The notes: generated from the sequence alone by a model not told the origin. Numbered from the stretch's first letter, positions 1-11,731 are shown. The stretch is 64,000 bases of DNA from Lysobacter luteus (GCF_907164845.1 NZ_OU015430.1:610001-674000); one strand, 5' to 3'. A program made the numbers and translations.

Positions 1-2055
<2,055 letters not shown>

Positions 2056-2167
2056 TATAACCTCAAGTGGCCTTGGACTCGACGACGCGTCGATGACATT
2101 CCAGACCCAATTTCGCTACGTCCCACCCCATGCGAGTCCGCGCCCCCTGGGCGCGACTCCAACAGCT

Positions 2168-2284
2168 TGCTCAGTGACAATAGCTGTGTGGAACCACCCG
2201 ATCCCATCCCGAACTCGGAAGTGAAACGCACATGCGCCGATGGTAGTGTGGCCTTGCCATGCGAGAGTAGGTCATCGCTGAGCA
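2168..2284 (+). rRNA. rrf: 5S ribosomal RNA
   Basis: The stretch contains the diagnostic 5S core (CCCGAACTCGGAAGTGAAAC near 2208, and GCGCCGATGGTAGTGTGG). The closing helix is visible: TGCTCAG at 2168 pairs with CTGAGCA at 2278-2284. It lies about 110 bases after the 23S gene in the same rrn operon, with no tRNA between them. Confidence 0.97.
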
Positions 2285-2293
2285 TTTACACCG

Positions 2294-2330
2294 AAGGCCG
2301 GCCCCCAAAAGGGACCGGCCTTCTTCTTTT
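2294..2330 (+). terminator. rrn operon terminator
   Basis: AAGGCCGG...CCGGCCTT forms a strong hairpin about ten bases after the 5S gene and is followed by a T-rich tract (TTCTTCTTTT). This is the expected Rho-independent end of the rRNA operon, facing the convergent rpiA gene. Confidence 0.85.
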
Positions 2331-2426
2331 CGAAGTTCGGGACGCTGCGGCATGCGCGCGCGTCAACCCGCGGGTTTGCCAAGTTGTCCAGGCGGCGGAG
2401 GGTTCCCCGCCGCGCAGCCTGCCCGG

Positions 2427-3089
2427 CTACAGGACCTGCGGCGGCTCGCCGCCGACGATGACAACGTCAGCCGGGCGCCGCGCGAAAAGCCCAACACTGA
2501 CCACACCCGGGATCTGGTTGATCGCCTGCTCCAGCGCGAGCGGGTCGGTAATCGCCAGCCCGTGGATGTCGAGGATGACGTTGCCGTTGTCGGTCACCAC
2601 GCCACTGCCATCCTCGTTCTGGCGCCACACCGGCTGTGCCCGCGTCATTGCGAGGATCTCGCGGGCCACCAGGCTGCGGGCCATCGGGATGACCTCCACC
2701 GGCAGCGGGAAGCGCCCGAGCACGTCGACCTGCTTGCTCGGGTCGACAATGCAGACGAAGCGCGAACTTGCCTCGGCGATGATTTTCTCGCGGGTCAGTG
2801 CCGCGCCGCCGCCCTTGATGAGTCGCCTGTGCGGATCGCACTCGTCGGCGCCGTCGACGTACAGCGACAGGGTGCCGGTGTTGTTGAGGTCGAGGACCTC
2901 GATCCCGACTGCACGCAACCGGGCGGTGCTCTGCTCGCTGCTCGATACCGCGCCGCGGATGTGATCGCGCATCTCTCCGAGCGCCTCGATGAAATAGGCG
3001 ACGGTCGAACCGGTACCCACGCCGATGATGCTGTCGTGTTCGACGTACTCGATGGCCTTCAGGGCGGCCTGGCGTTTGGCTTCGGACAT
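2427..3089 (-). CDS. rpiA: Ribose-5-phosphate isomerase A
   Basis: Interconverts ribose 5-phosphate and ribulose 5-phosphate in the non-oxidative pentose phosphate pathway, in the cytoplasm. The 220-residue length is usual for RpiA. Family motifs seen are GVGTGSTV near residue 23, the VDGADE active-site stretch near 78-83 (catalytic Asp/Glu) and [12 protein letters not shown] near 91. The ATG lies six bases after the stop of the EVE-domain gene, so it is probably the last gene of the zapA-side operon. It converges on the rRNA operon. The other pentose-phosphate gene in the window, tkt, is far away. Confidence 0.97.
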   Translation of the reverse strand: MSEAKRQAALKAIEYVEHDSIIGVGTGSTVAYFIEALGEMRDHIRGAVSSSEQSTARLRAVGIEVLDLNNTGTLSLYVDGADECDPHRRLIKGGGAALTREKIIAEASSRFVCIVDPSKQVDVLGRFPLPVEVIPMARSLVAREILAMTRAQPVWRQNEDGSGVVTDNGNVILDIHGLAITDPLALEQAINQIPGVVSVGLFARRPADVVIVGGEPPQVL

Positions 3090-3095
3090 GGTGGG

Positions 3096-3562
<467 letters not shown>

Positions 3563-3566
<4 letters not shown>

Positions 3567-4162
3567 GATTCGACCTTGCGGAAATCGTGGATGGCGGCCT
3601 CGGTGCAGACGGCATCGAGCGGCACGTCCCAGCCGGCCGGCGCGGGCAGCTCTGCGCGCTGGAGCTCGAACGCGGCGCCCACCAGCCAGGGGGGCGCCGG
3701 GTGCTGGAGGCGTGTTGCAAAGGTGCGGTCGTACCAGCCACCGCCCATCCCCAGGCGATGTCCGTGGGTGTCGAAACCCACCAGCGGCATCACCACCAGT
3801 TGCATCTGCCCGGCATCCAGCAGAGCTCCGCGCTCCAACGCGGGTTCGGGGATGCCGAAACGGTTTGGCACAAGCGCCTCGCCGGGGCGCCACGACGCGA
3901 AGCGCAGACGGTCGTCGGCCAGGACCGGCAGGCAGTAGGTGCACCCCGGAGGCAGGGCGAGTTGCCAGGCATGCAGGGCGATCTCGCCATCCATTGCCCA
4001 GTAGCCGGCGACGTGGCCGGTGACCGGGGCGAAATCCAGATCGAGCAGGTGGCGGGCAAGTCGCTGGGCGGCGTTGATGCGCTCGGCGGCGACAAGTTCG
4101 CGTCGGCGCTGTCGCAATTGCAGACGCAACGGGCGCAGCAGTTCGTCGCGTTCGTCGGGCAT
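3563..4162 (-). CDS. ygfA: 5-formyltetrahydrofolate cyclo-ligase
   Basis: Converts 5-formyl-THF to 5,10-methenyl-THF with ATP, recovering folate one-carbon units. The 199-residue length fits. Family features are the basic N-terminal helix (LRLQLRQRRR), the central GFDTHGHRLGMGGGWYDRTF nucleotide/folate loop (around residues 130-148) and the late P-Hx-like region ending in DAVCTE. The gene directly follows 6S RNA, as ygfA does in Escherichia coli, where the ssrS-ygfA transcript is shared. The next gene overlaps its stop by four bases. Confidence 0.95.
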
Positions 4163-4239
4163 CCAGCGTGATCCGGTCCGGGTCGGGTGACTGGGTCGGC
4201 CGTCGGGCCGGCGGGCGCGTAAGCGCGCTCCACGAAAAA

Positions 4240-4431
4240 GAAAAGTCCTCCGCCGATGGCGATGCGCGCGAAACGACCTTGAACCCGTGGTTCAAGTGGG
4301 AACGCTTGGAGGCCGTCGGGCTTCCCGCTACCAGGGCGGACTTGCACTCCGGGCTTCCGCTGCGCCCCCGCGGTCGCAATTAAGGGACAAGGCGAATGTT
4401 TGCGCGCGCCGTCGTCCACAGCAGAGGACGT
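4240..4431 (-). ncRNA. ssrS: 6S RNA
   Basis: Regulatory RNA that mimics an open promoter and binds sigma-70 RNA polymerase. It lies between zapA and ygfA, the conserved ssrS position. On the minus strand it contains CACTTGAACCACGGGTTCAAGG (about 4272-4293), nearly identical to the Escherichia coli 6S segment CCTTGAACCAAGGGTTCAAGG. The ends can fold into a closing stem: GTCCTC (4424-4429) with GAGGAC (4245-4250), and the GCGCGC runs further in. A T-run follows the 3' end. The length of about 190 matches the family; ends are approximate. Confidence 0.88.
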
Positions 4432-4437
4432 GCGGCG

Positions 4438-4464
4438 ATTATAGCGCGTCGCCAGCGGCGGCAA
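4438..4464 (-). promoter_or_regulatory. Putative promoter of 6S RNA
   Basis: On the minus strand a perfect TATAAT (4438-4443) is preceded 15 bases upstream by TTGCCG (4459-4464). The -10 box ends seven bases before the predicted 5' end of 6S RNA. The -35 match and spacing are only fair. Confidence 0.5.
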
Positions 4465-4514
4465 GACCCGTTCGTCGGGCTCGCAGGGGTGCGATTCAGC
4501 CCGGGCTGGGCCGC

Positions 4515-4817
4515 TCAGCGGGCCGGGTCGTCGAACAGGCCGTCAAGCTTGCGTTGCAGGTCGCCGAGGCTGCGGGCCAGCTCGCGCGTTCGGCCCTCGT
4601 CGTCGTGGCGCATCTGCTGGACCTCATGCGCGAAGTTCAGCGCTGCGAGCACCGCCACCCGGTCGAGTGCCGCCATCCGGTTGTTGCCGCGGATCTCGCG
4701 CATGCGGGTGTCCAGCAGCTTGGCCGCGGCCAGCAGGCTGTCGCGTTCGTCGGGCTCGCAGCCGACGGTGTACTCGCGGTCGAGCAGCCGGATGCTGACC
4801 GGCACGCTGGTGCTCAC
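4515..4817 (-). CDS. zapA: Cell division protein ZapA
   Basis: Small cytosolic FtsZ-ring stabiliser that cross-links FtsZ filaments. The 100-residue protein has the ZapA pattern: an N-terminal beta-rich domain (VPVSIRLLDREYTVGC), DSLLAAAKLLDTRMREIR, and a long C-terminal coiled coil. The start is GTG at 4817, chosen because it overlaps the upstream stop (GTGA). It lies beside 6S RNA and the 5-FTHF cyclo-ligase gene, the same order as in many gammaproteobacteria. Confidence 0.95.
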   Translation of the reverse strand: MSTSVPVSIRLLDREYTVGCEPDERDSLLAAAKLLDTRMREIRGNNRMAALDRVAVLAALNFAHEVQQMRHDDEGRTRELARSLGDLQRKLDGLFDDPAR

Positions 4818-5035
4818 GTGTGCTGCTCCAGCGACTTGAGCCGCGCAATCATTGCTTCAACGCGTGCCCGTGCCTGCTCGTTCTTTGCCAGCAGGGCGGC
4901 ACGTTCGCTGGCGAGTGTCTCCTGCTGCTGCCGCAGGCTGCGATTCTCCTCCTGCAGCCGACGGCTGCGCTCGGCGAGCCCGTCGATGCGGTCGACGAGG
5001 GCCTGCAGCTGGGCGAGCAGTTCGGAGCGGTCCAT
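4814..5035 (-). CDS. ZapB-like coiled-coil protein (TIGR02449 type)
   Basis: A 73-residue protein that is nearly one continuous coiled coil rich in Glu, Gln, Arg and Leu (LLAQLQALVDRIDGLAERSR...). Its size, composition and placement directly upstream of zapA with a four-base overlap match the TIGR02449 family and suggest a ZapB-like partner of ZapA in the division ring. The role is inferred from context; no catalytic motif is present. Confidence 0.8.
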   Translation of the reverse strand: MDRSELLAQLQALVDRIDGLAERSRRLQEENRSLRQQQETLASERAALLAKNEQARARVEAMIARLKSLEQHT

Positions 5036-5086
5036 CCCGGCACGATAGCAGGCGCCGCATGCCGGTCAAGAAGGGGCCGCGTCGGG

Positions 5087-8000
5087 TCAGGCTTCCGGCG
5101 CGGACGCGGGTTCGCGCTGCAACAGGTACTCCAGGCAGCGAGCGGCCGGCAGCGGACGGGCCAGCCAGTAGCCCTGGATCTCGTCGCAGCCATGGCGGCG
5201 CAGGAACGCGACCTGGTCGGCGTCCTCCACCCCCTCGGCGACGACGTTCAACCCCAGCGAGTGCCCCATGGTGATGATGGTGCTGGTGATCGCGGCATCG
5301 TCCGGGTCGTGGCAGAGGTCGTCGACAAACTCCTTGTCGATCTTGAGGGTGTTGATCGGCAGGCGCTTGAGATACGACAGCGACGAGTAACCGGTGCCGA
5401 AATCGTCGATCGCCAGGCGCACGCCGAGGTCGCGCAGCGCCTGCAGCGTTGCCGCGGTCTCGCCGGCATTGGCCATGATCACGGACTCGGTCAGCTCGAG
5501 TTCGAGCCGTTCGGCCGGCACGCCGGTCTCTGCGAGCGCGCGTGCCACGACATCGGGCAGGTTGCCGCGCAGCAGCTGCAGCGCCGACACGTTGACCGAG
5601 ACCGACAGTTCGGTGAGCCCCTCATCGCGCCAACGCCTCAGCGTGGCGCAGGCGTGTCGAAGCGCCCACTCGCCGATCTCGAGGATGAGTCCCGTCTCCT
5701 CGGCGATCGGGATGAACTGCGCCGGGGGGATCGCACCGTGCTCGGCACTGTTCCAGCGCAACAGCGCCTCCACCGCGGTGATGCGATCACGCGCGAACGA
5801 CAGCCGCGGCTGGAACGCGAGCGAAAGCTCGTCGCGGTCCAGAACCTTGCGCAACGCGGAGGAGATCGTCGCGCGCCGGCGCACCTCGATGTCCATGCTG
5901 TCGGCGTAGCGCATGAAGGCGCGCCGACCTATGGCCTTGGCCTGGTACATCGCGGTGTCGGCATGCTTGAGCAGGTCAGCCGGCGTGAGCGCGTGGTCGG
6001 GGAACAGGCTGATGCCGATCGAGGGCGAGATCACCACGTCCTGGCCTTCGCGGACGTCCAGCGGTGCCTGGAAGGCGTCGATCAGTTCGCGGGCCACCTG
6101 CTCGGCCTGGTCGGGGGTCTCGAGGTCCTCGAGCAGCACGGTGAACTCGTCGCCACCCAGGCGCGCGACCGTGTGCCCGGCGCCGACGATCTGCTGCAGG
6201 CGCATCGCCGCCTCGCGCAGGATGCGGTCGCCCGCGGCGTGGCCGAACGAGTCGTTGATGTCCTTGAATCGGTCAAGGTCGAGGAACAGCACCGCGATCA
6301 TCCGCCCGCTCGCGCGTGCCCGCACCATCGCGCGCGACAGCCGCTCACCGAGCAGCGCGCGGTTGGGCAGGTTGGTCAGGGTGTCGTAGTTGGCCAGGTA
6401 ACGCAGCTCCTGTTCGGCGCGCTTCTGGTCGGTGATGTCGCTGAGCACCGCGACGAAGTGGTTGGGCTCGCCATCGGCGTCGGCCACCGAGCTGGCCTGG
6501 AGCCAGCACAGGAACTCGCCGCCATCCTTGCGTTGCTGCCACATCTCGCCGGACCAGCGCCCCTCGCGTTGCAGTTCGTCGCGCATGTGGCGGTAGAAGC
6601 GCGGATCGTGGCGGCTGCTGTCGAGCAGAGCAGTGGACCGGCGCATTACCTCGACATCGCTGTAGCCCGTCATCCGGGTGAAGGCGGGGTTGATCGAAAT
6701 GAACGTGAAGTCCCGATCGAACACGGCCACCGCCTCGGCCATCGAACGCAGCACCTCGCTCGAGATCCGGCGCTCGCGTTCCGCGCTGCGGCTCTCGGTG
6801 ATGTCACGCGCGGTGCCGGCCACCCGCAGGCCACGACCATCGGCATTGCGTTCAACCACGCGGCCGCGCGCACGGACCCACCGCCAGGGCTCGCCCTCGG
6901 CGTCGCGGGTGCGGTGTTCGGAGGTGAACAGCGCGACCTCGCCGCGCAGGTGGCGGAGCATCGCTTCGCGCACCTGCGGGAAGTCGTCTTCGTGGATCGC
7001 CTGGTTGCCGACGACCTGGTTGTGCATGGCCATCTCGGGCCGGTTGCCCGTTGACTCGACCACCCGCATGCGGTGCATCTGGCGACTGTCGAGGTCGTAA
7101 TCCCAGAACTGTTCCCCCGAAGCCCACAGGGCGAGCCGGAGTCGCTCCTCGCGTTCGCGGATCTGCCGGAACCAGCCCTGCTCCAGCCGGCGCCGCCGCT
7201 GCCAGCGCCAACCCAGTGACGCGAGCAGCGACAACAACGCGACCACCGCGGCGGCGACGGCAAGCGGGTGGCGCCACAACGGCGGTGCTACATGCACCGG
7301 CACGCGCAGCTCGTTCTCCCCCCACAGGCCGTCGCGGTCGGTCGCCTGTGCGCGGAAGGTGTAGTTGCCCGGCGGCAGCCGGGTGTAGGTGATGTCGGAC
7401 TGCGTGCCGTTGTCGATCCAGCCCTTGTCGAATCCTTCCATGCGATAGCGATAGCGGGTGTCGGCGGCCGGGGCGAAGTCGAGCGCGCCGATGCGCAGTC
7501 GAAGGATGTCGGCGCCGTCGGGGACGTCGAGCTCCGACGCTTGCCACATGACGGTCTCGTCGTTCGGGGCATCGGCACCGACACGCGCGGCGAGCAATCG
7601 CAACGGTGGCGTGTATCCGCTCGCCTGCATCCTGCGCGGGTCGAAGAGGTTGAGCCCACGCACGCCACCCATCGCGATCCGCCCGTCGTCCAGCACGGCG
7701 ATCGCGCCGCCATTGAACTCCCGGTCCTGCAAGCCGTCGGCCAGGCCATAGGTATGCGCCCGTCCGAGGCCTGCATCCAGCCGGATGATGCCGATGTCGG
7801 TGCCCAGCCACACCCGACGGTCGCGGCCTTCGCCATCGCTGGTGATCGAGTACACCGCCGGCGGCAGGCGCCGGTCGGTGGCTTCGGCCAGCGGCAGCTG
7901 GAAGCCGATCGCGCCCGGAGCCGGCTCCACCGCCTGCGCCAGTCCCGCGTGGGTGCCGACCCACACCGAGCCGTCGGCGTCCAGGTGGAGCGCACGCACC

Positions 8001-9649
8001 ATGTCGCTGGGCAGTGCGCCCGAGCCCCCGGCACCATGCCGGAAGTGCTGCAACCGCCCGCTGGATGGATCCAGTACGTCCAGGCCGCCGCCGGTACCGA
8101 ACCAGATCCGGCCTTTGCGGTCCTGCAGCAGTGCGTGGACGCTGTGGTGGGCGAGCCTGCGCGGGTCGCCCGCACCGTGGCCGTAGTGCACCACCCGCTG
8201 GCGGTCGCGCTGGTAGAGCAGCGCGCCGTTGCCGTAGGTGCCGAGCCAGAGGTTGCCATCGCGGTCCACCAGCACCGCGCGCAGGTTGGCATCGCTGAAC
8301 CTGCCAAGGGCGATGGCCTCGAACGTGCCGGTTGCCGGATCCAGCCGCAGCAGGCCGGAGGTGGTGGCGAGCCACAGGCGTCCGTGGCCGGCATCGGCGA
8401 TGCCCATGATGCGGCGCGCAGTGGCGGTGGGCGGCACCCGCGCGGTCCAGTCCTCGAAGCGCCGCTCGCCCATGTGGTAGCGCAGCAACCGCCCTTCGTC
8501 GGTGCCGATCCACAGGGTGTCGTGCGCGTCCTGGTGGACGGCGCGGACACTGTCGCTGCCGGGTGCCTCGCGGCCACGCGCGGTCTCCATGTCGACCAGG
8601 TAGCTGAAGCGGGCACCGGCGGGGTCGGTGACCGCCACGCCGCGGGACAGCCCGCCGAGCCACAGCATCCCGCCGCGGTCGACCATCAGGCTGCCGACGG
8701 TGTCCTCGGGCAGGCTCGCCGGGACGACCGAGCCGCGGATCCTGCGACTCTCGGCGGTAACGGGGTCGAACCTGACCAGGCCGGCGCCGTAGGTGGACAG
8801 CCACAGGCGGCCGTCGGGCGCCTGCGCAATCGCCCGCACGCGGCCGTCGTCCTCGTGGCCGGAGGCCGGCCGCCAGGCGTTGGCGAGCGTGTCGCCGACC
8901 ACCCGGAACAGACCGTCCTCGCGGCCGACCCACAGGGTGCCGTCGCGGTCCAGCAACAGGCTGCGCGCGGCAAGGGGACCACCGACGCGACGCGCGACAT
9001 GGTCCTTGCCCAGTTTGAACAGGCCGGCCGCGGTCGCGTACCAGAGGCTGCCTGCGTGGTCGGCCAGCAACTGCTGGTAGGGCGCCAGGCGCAGGCGGTC
9101 CGGGGTGAGCGCCAGCACCTGCCGGCGCTCGCCGGTGGCCGGGTCGAAACGCTCCAGGCCGCCGAGCGTGCCGACCCAGACGACGCCGTCGCGCGGGAGT
9201 ACCGCGCTGACCTGGCGCGCCGGCGAGTCGCCGGTGGGCGCGTCGAGCGCGAACCGCTGGATCCGGCCGCTGCCGAGGTCGATCCGCGCCAGGTAGCGCG
9301 AGTACAGCCCGACCCACAGCGCGTTGGCGTCGGGGTCGATGGCCAGCGCGGTGACGAAGCTTTCGGGCAGGCTGGCCGCATCGCCGGGGTCGTGCCGGTA
9401 GGCCACGTAGCGGCTGCCGTCGTAGCGGTGCAATCCACCTTGCGTGCCGACCCAGACGAACCCCTGCGCGTCCTGCACCATCGCGGTGACGGAGTTCTGC
9501 GCCAGCCCCTGCTCGCTGCCGATCGGGGTGAAGTAGTAGTCGCGGGTGGCAGCCTGGGCCGGTGCCAGCGCGGCCACGCCCAGCAGGCAGGCGAGCAGGG
9601 CGATGGCTCGTCGTCGCGTACGCGCGGTGGGCAGGAGCGATGGGAGCAC
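5087..9649 (-). CDS. Periplasmic beta-propeller / PAS / GGDEF / EAL hybrid signalling protein
   Basis: A 1520-residue inner-membrane protein predicted to turn an outside signal into cyclic-di-GMP changes. A basic, hydrophobic leader (ending ALAPAQA near residue 33) is followed by many two-component-regulator propeller repeats with the WVGTxGGL pattern up to about 650. A Y_Y_Y domain (about 700-785) and one transmembrane helix (about 793-815) come next. Inside the cell are two PAS/PAC domains (about 830-1080), GGDEF (intact LGGDEF near 1163) and EAL (EALLRW near 1294, with NVSALQL, ELTES, DDFGTG, LKID and EGVE all present). The frame runs upstream across the UPF0149 gene, so the start was set at GTG 9649, just before the signal peptide. 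Both enzyme motifs look active. Confidence 0.88.
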   Translation of the reverse strand: MLPSLLPTARTRRRAIALLACLLGVAALAPAQAATRDYYFTPIGSEQGLAQNSVTAMVQDAQGFVWVGTQGGLHRYDGSRYVAYRHDPGDAASLPESFVTALAIDPDANALWVGLYSRYLARIDLGSGRIQRFALDAPTGDSPARQVSAVLPRDGVVWVGTLGGLERFDPATGERRQVLALTPDRLRLAPYQQLLADHAGSLWYATAAGLFKLGKDHVARRVGGPLAARSLLLDRDGTLWVGREDGLFRVVGDTLANAWRPASGHEDDGRVRAIAQAPDGRLWLSTYGAGLVRFDPVTAESRRIRGSVVPASLPEDTVGSLMVDRGGMLWLGGLSRGVAVTDPAGARFSYLVDMETARGREAPGSDSVRAVHQDAHDTLWIGTDEGRLLRYHMGERRFEDWTARVPPTATARRIMGIADAGHGRLWLATTSGLLRLDPATGTFEAIALGRFSDANLRAVLVDRDGNLWLGTYGNGALLYQRDRQRVVHYGHGAGDPRRLAHHSVHALLQDRKGRIWFGTGGGLDVLDPSSGRLQHFRHGAGGSGALPSDMVRALHLDADGSVWVGTHAGLAQAVEPAPGAIGFQLPLAEATDRRLPPAVYSITSDGEGRDRRVWLGTDIGIIRLDAGLGRAHTYGLADGLQDREFNGGAIAVLDDGRIAMGGVRGLNLFDPRRMQASGYTPPLRLLAARVGADAPNDETVMWQASELDVPDGADILRLRIGALDFAPAADTRYRYRMEGFDKGWIDNGTQSDITYTRLPPGNYTFRAQATDRDGLWGENELRVPVHVAPPLWRHPLAVAAAVVALLSLLASLGWRWQRRRRLEQGWFRQIREREERLRLALWASGEQFWDYDLDSRQMHRMRVVESTGNRPEMAMHNQVVGNQAIHEDDFPQVREAMLRHLRGEVALFTSEHRTRDAEGEPWRWVRARGRVVERNADGRGLRVAGTARDITESRSAERERRISSEVLRSMAEAVAVFDRDFTFISINPAFTRMTGYSDVEVMRRSTALLDSSRHDPRFYRHMRDELQREGRWSGEMWQQRKDGGEFLCWLQASSVADADGEPNHFVAVLSDITDQKRAEQELRYLANYDTLTNLPNRALLGERLSRAMVRARASGRMIAVLFLDLDRFKDINDSFGHAAGDRILREAAMRLQQIVGAGHTVARLGGDEFTVLLEDLETPDQAEQVARELIDAFQAPLDVREGQDVVISPSIGISLFPDHALTPADLLKHADTAMYQAKAIGRRAFMRYADSMDIEVRRRATISSALRKVLDRDELSLAFQPRLSFARDRITAVEALLRWNSAEHGAIPPAQFIPIAEETGLILEIGEWALRHACATLRRWRDEGLTELSVSVNVSALQLLRGNLPDVVARALAETGVPAERLELELTESVIMANAGETAATLQALRDLGVRLAIDDFGTGYSSLSYLKRLPINTLKIDKEFVDDLCHDPDDAAITSTIITMGHSLGLNVVAEGVEDADQVAFLRRHGCDEIQGYWLARPLPAARCLEYLLQREPASAPEA

Positions 9650-9775
9650 GGCACCGCATCGTTTGGCGAGGCAGCCGGCAGTGTAGGCAGCCGGGTCGGC
9701 TGGCGCCAACCGGCGTGCAGCGGCGTGGACGGTGCCGTTGCTAGACTTGGCCTCCCCGAGTTGCGGTGATTGCCC

Positions 9776-10324
9776 GTGTCGAAAAGTGCCCTGCCGGACC
9801 CGTCCGAGGTCGATGCCGAGATCCGTCGCCTCGCGCTCGCCAGCCCCGCGTCGGAACTCCACGGCGGCCTGTGCGGATGGCTCGCCGGCGGCGGTGCGCC
9901 CGTCCGCGAGTGGCCCGCCCGGGTACTGGTGGACGACACGCTGCCGACCCCGGCCGAGGACAGCCCGCTGGACCGTCTGAGGACGGCGAGTGCGGCCCAG
10001 CTGGAGGACCGCAGCTTCGACTTCGCGCTGTTGCTGCCCGCCGCGGACGCTCCGCTGGTCGAACGCAGCGGCGCCCTGTTCGACTGGTGCCGCGGCTTCC
10101 TCGGTGGTTTCGGCCTGGCGGCCGGCGCGAACCCGAAGCTCTCGGAGGAAAGTTCCGAGGCCCTTGGCGACCTGGCCAAGCTGGCCGGCGCGCAGGCGCA
10201 GGACGACGGCGACGAGGAAGACGAAGCTGCGCTGGCGGAGATCGAGGAGTTCGTCCGCGTCGCCACCCTCCTGTTGCACGGCGACTGCGTGCTCGCCGCC
10301 CGCCATCGCCAAAGCCTCAACTGA
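9776..10324 (+). CDS. ygfB: UPF0149 family protein (YgfB-like)
   Basis: A cytoplasmic protein of about 183 residues. The family signature is ASELHGGLCGWLAGGG near residue 23, with LFDWCRGFLGGFGLA near 104 and an acidic stretch (DDGDEEDEAALAEIEEFVR) towards the C-terminus. YgfB in other gammaproteobacteria is a small regulator encoded next to pepP; here it sits one base upstream of pepP. GTG 9776 was preferred; TTG 9770 would add two residues. Its 5' flank is divergent from the large GGDEF/EAL gene. Confidence 0.88.
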   Translation: MSKSALPDPSEVDAEIRRLALASPASELHGGLCGWLAGGGAPVREWPARVLVDDTLPTPAEDSPLDRLRTASAAQLEDRSFDFALLLPAADAPLVERSGALFDWCRGFLGGFGLAAGANPKLSEESSEALGDLAKLAGAQAQDDGDEEDEAALAEIEEFVRVATLLLHGDCVLAARHRQSLN

Positions 10325-10325
10325 C

Positions 10326-11660
10326 ATGCCCGCTCCCCTGACGATGCCCGCGCGTGCCTACACACGCCGTCGCCGGCAACTGATGCGCATCGCCGGCGAC
10401 GACGCCATCCTGATACTGCCAGCTGCGCCCGAACGGATCCGCAGCCGGGACACCCACTACCCTTATCGGCAGGATTCCGACCTGCTGTACCTGACCGGCT
10501 TCCCGGAGCCGGAGGCGGTGCTGGTGCTGGTCCCCGGCCGCGCGCACGGCGAGACCGTGCTGTTCTGCCGCGAGCGCGATCCCGACCGCGAAGGCTGGGA
10601 CGGGCCGCGTTTCGGGCCCGAAGGGGCGGTCGAGGCGTTCGGCCTGGATGACGCGTACCCGATCAGCGACCTCGACGACATCCTGCCCGGCCTGCTGGAG
10701 GGCCGCTCTCGGGTGTACTACCACTTCGGCCGCGACGCCGAGTTCGACCTCAAGCTGATCGGCTGGGTCAACCGCGTGCGCGCGATGATGAAGATGGGCA
10801 ACAAGCCGCCGCACGAGTTCCTCGAGCTGGGGCACCTGCTGGACGAACTGCGCCTGTTCAAGGACCGCGACGAGCTCCGCTTCATGCAGCGCGCCGCCGA
10901 CATCACCGTCGCCGCCCACCAGGCCGCCATGCGCGCGGTGCGGCCGGGTATCCACGAGTACGAACTGCAGGCCGAGCTGGAACGCGTGTTCCGCGCCAGC
11001 AACGCCGTGCCGGCATACGGCACCATCGTCGGGGCCGGCGGCAACGGGTGCGTACTGCATTACGTGGCCAACGACGGCCCGGTCAAAGACGGCGACCTGG
11101 TGCTGATCGACGCGGGCGCCGAGTACGCCGGCTACGCCGCCGACATCACCCGCACGTTCCCGGCCAACGGGCGCTTCACCAAGGAGCAGCGACTCCTGCA
11201 CGACCTCGTCGGCGACGCCCACGCCGCCGCGATGGCGCAGGCGCGACCGGGCGTTGCGTACGAGGCTGGCCACCTGGCTGCGGTCGAGACCCTGACCGAA
11301 GGCCTGCTGCGGCTTGGCCTGCTCAAGGGCAGGCTGGAGAAGCACCTGTCCGATCGCAGCTACCGGCGCTTCTACCCGCACAAGACCGGCCACTGGATCG
11401 GCATCGACGTACATGACGTCGGCGACTACCGGCTCGACGGCGAGTCGCGCCTGCTCGAGCCGGGCATGGTGTTCACGATCGAGCCGGGGTTGTACATCCG
11501 TCCCGACGACACCTCGGTGGCGGCCAAGTGGCGCGGAATCGGCATCCGCACCGAGGACGACGTGCTGGTCACCCGGGACGGCCACAAGGTGCTGACCGAC
11601 AAGCTGGCCCGCAGCGCGGACGAGATCGAGGCGTTCATGGCCTCCGCGCGCACGCCCTAG
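10326..11660 (+). CDS. pepP: Xaa-Pro aminopeptidase (M24B)
   Basis: Removes an N-terminal residue preceding proline; a cytoplasmic dimetal peptidase. The 444-residue protein has the aminopeptidase P N-domain (YTRRRRQLM..., RQDSDLLYLTGF) and a pita-bread domain. All M24 metal ligands are visible: Asp in LIDAGAEYAGYAADITRTF, His in KTGHWIGIDVHDVGDY, Glu in FTIEPGLY and Glu in GIRTEDDV. The ATG follows the UPF0149 stop by one base, so the two are probably co-transcribed. The ubiH-type genes that often follow pepP are absent. Confidence 0.96.
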   Translation: MPAPLTMPARAYTRRRRQLMRIAGDDAILILPAAPERIRSRDTHYPYRQDSDLLYLTGFPEPEAVLVLVPGRAHGETVLFCRERDPDREGWDGPRFGPEGAVEAFGLDDAYPISDLDDILPGLLEGRSRVYYHFGRDAEFDLKLIGWVNRVRAMMKMGNKPPHEFLELGHLLDELRLFKDRDELRFMQRAADITVAAHQAAMRAVRPGIHEYELQAELERVFRASNAVPAYGTIVGAGGNGCVLHYVANDGPVKDGDLVLIDAGAEYAGYAADITRTFPANGRFTKEQRLLHDLVGDAHAAAMAQARPGVAYEAGHLAAVETLTEGLLRLGLLKGRLEKHLSDRSYRRFYPHKTGHWIGIDVHDVGDYRLDGESRLLEPGMVFTIEPGLYIRPDDTSVAAKWRGIGIRTEDDVLVTRDGHKVLTDKLARSADEIEAFMASARTP

Positions 11661-11681
11661 CGGCGCCCCCCCCGGCAACCG

Positions 11682-11709
11682 GACCGCCCGCGACAGTGCG
11701 CGGGCGGTC
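11682..11709. terminator. Hairpin between convergent pepP and pepQ
   Basis: GACCGCCCGC and GCGGGCGGTC form a ten-base-pair stem around ACAGT, centred between the two convergent stop codons. No long T-run is present, but position and symmetry suit a terminator serving both strands. Confidence 0.6.
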
Positions 11710-11731
11710 GGGGTGTTGCCGGTGCCGGTGC

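Noticed and set aside
4820-7054. Long plus-strand frame of 744 codons
   Set aside because: It runs antisense to the zapB-like gene and the GGDEF/EAL part of the large sensor. It has no recognisable domain. Long antisense frames are expected at this GC content.
7268-9769. Long plus-strand frame of 833 codons
   Set aside because: Antisense to the propeller region, where repeated GC-rich codons leave the opposite strand open. Composition is Ala/Arg/Gly/Val-rich with no domain.
9650-10327. N-terminal extension of the large sensor
   Set aside because: The frame stays open but overlaps the UPF0149 gene antisense and lies upstream of a clear signal peptide.
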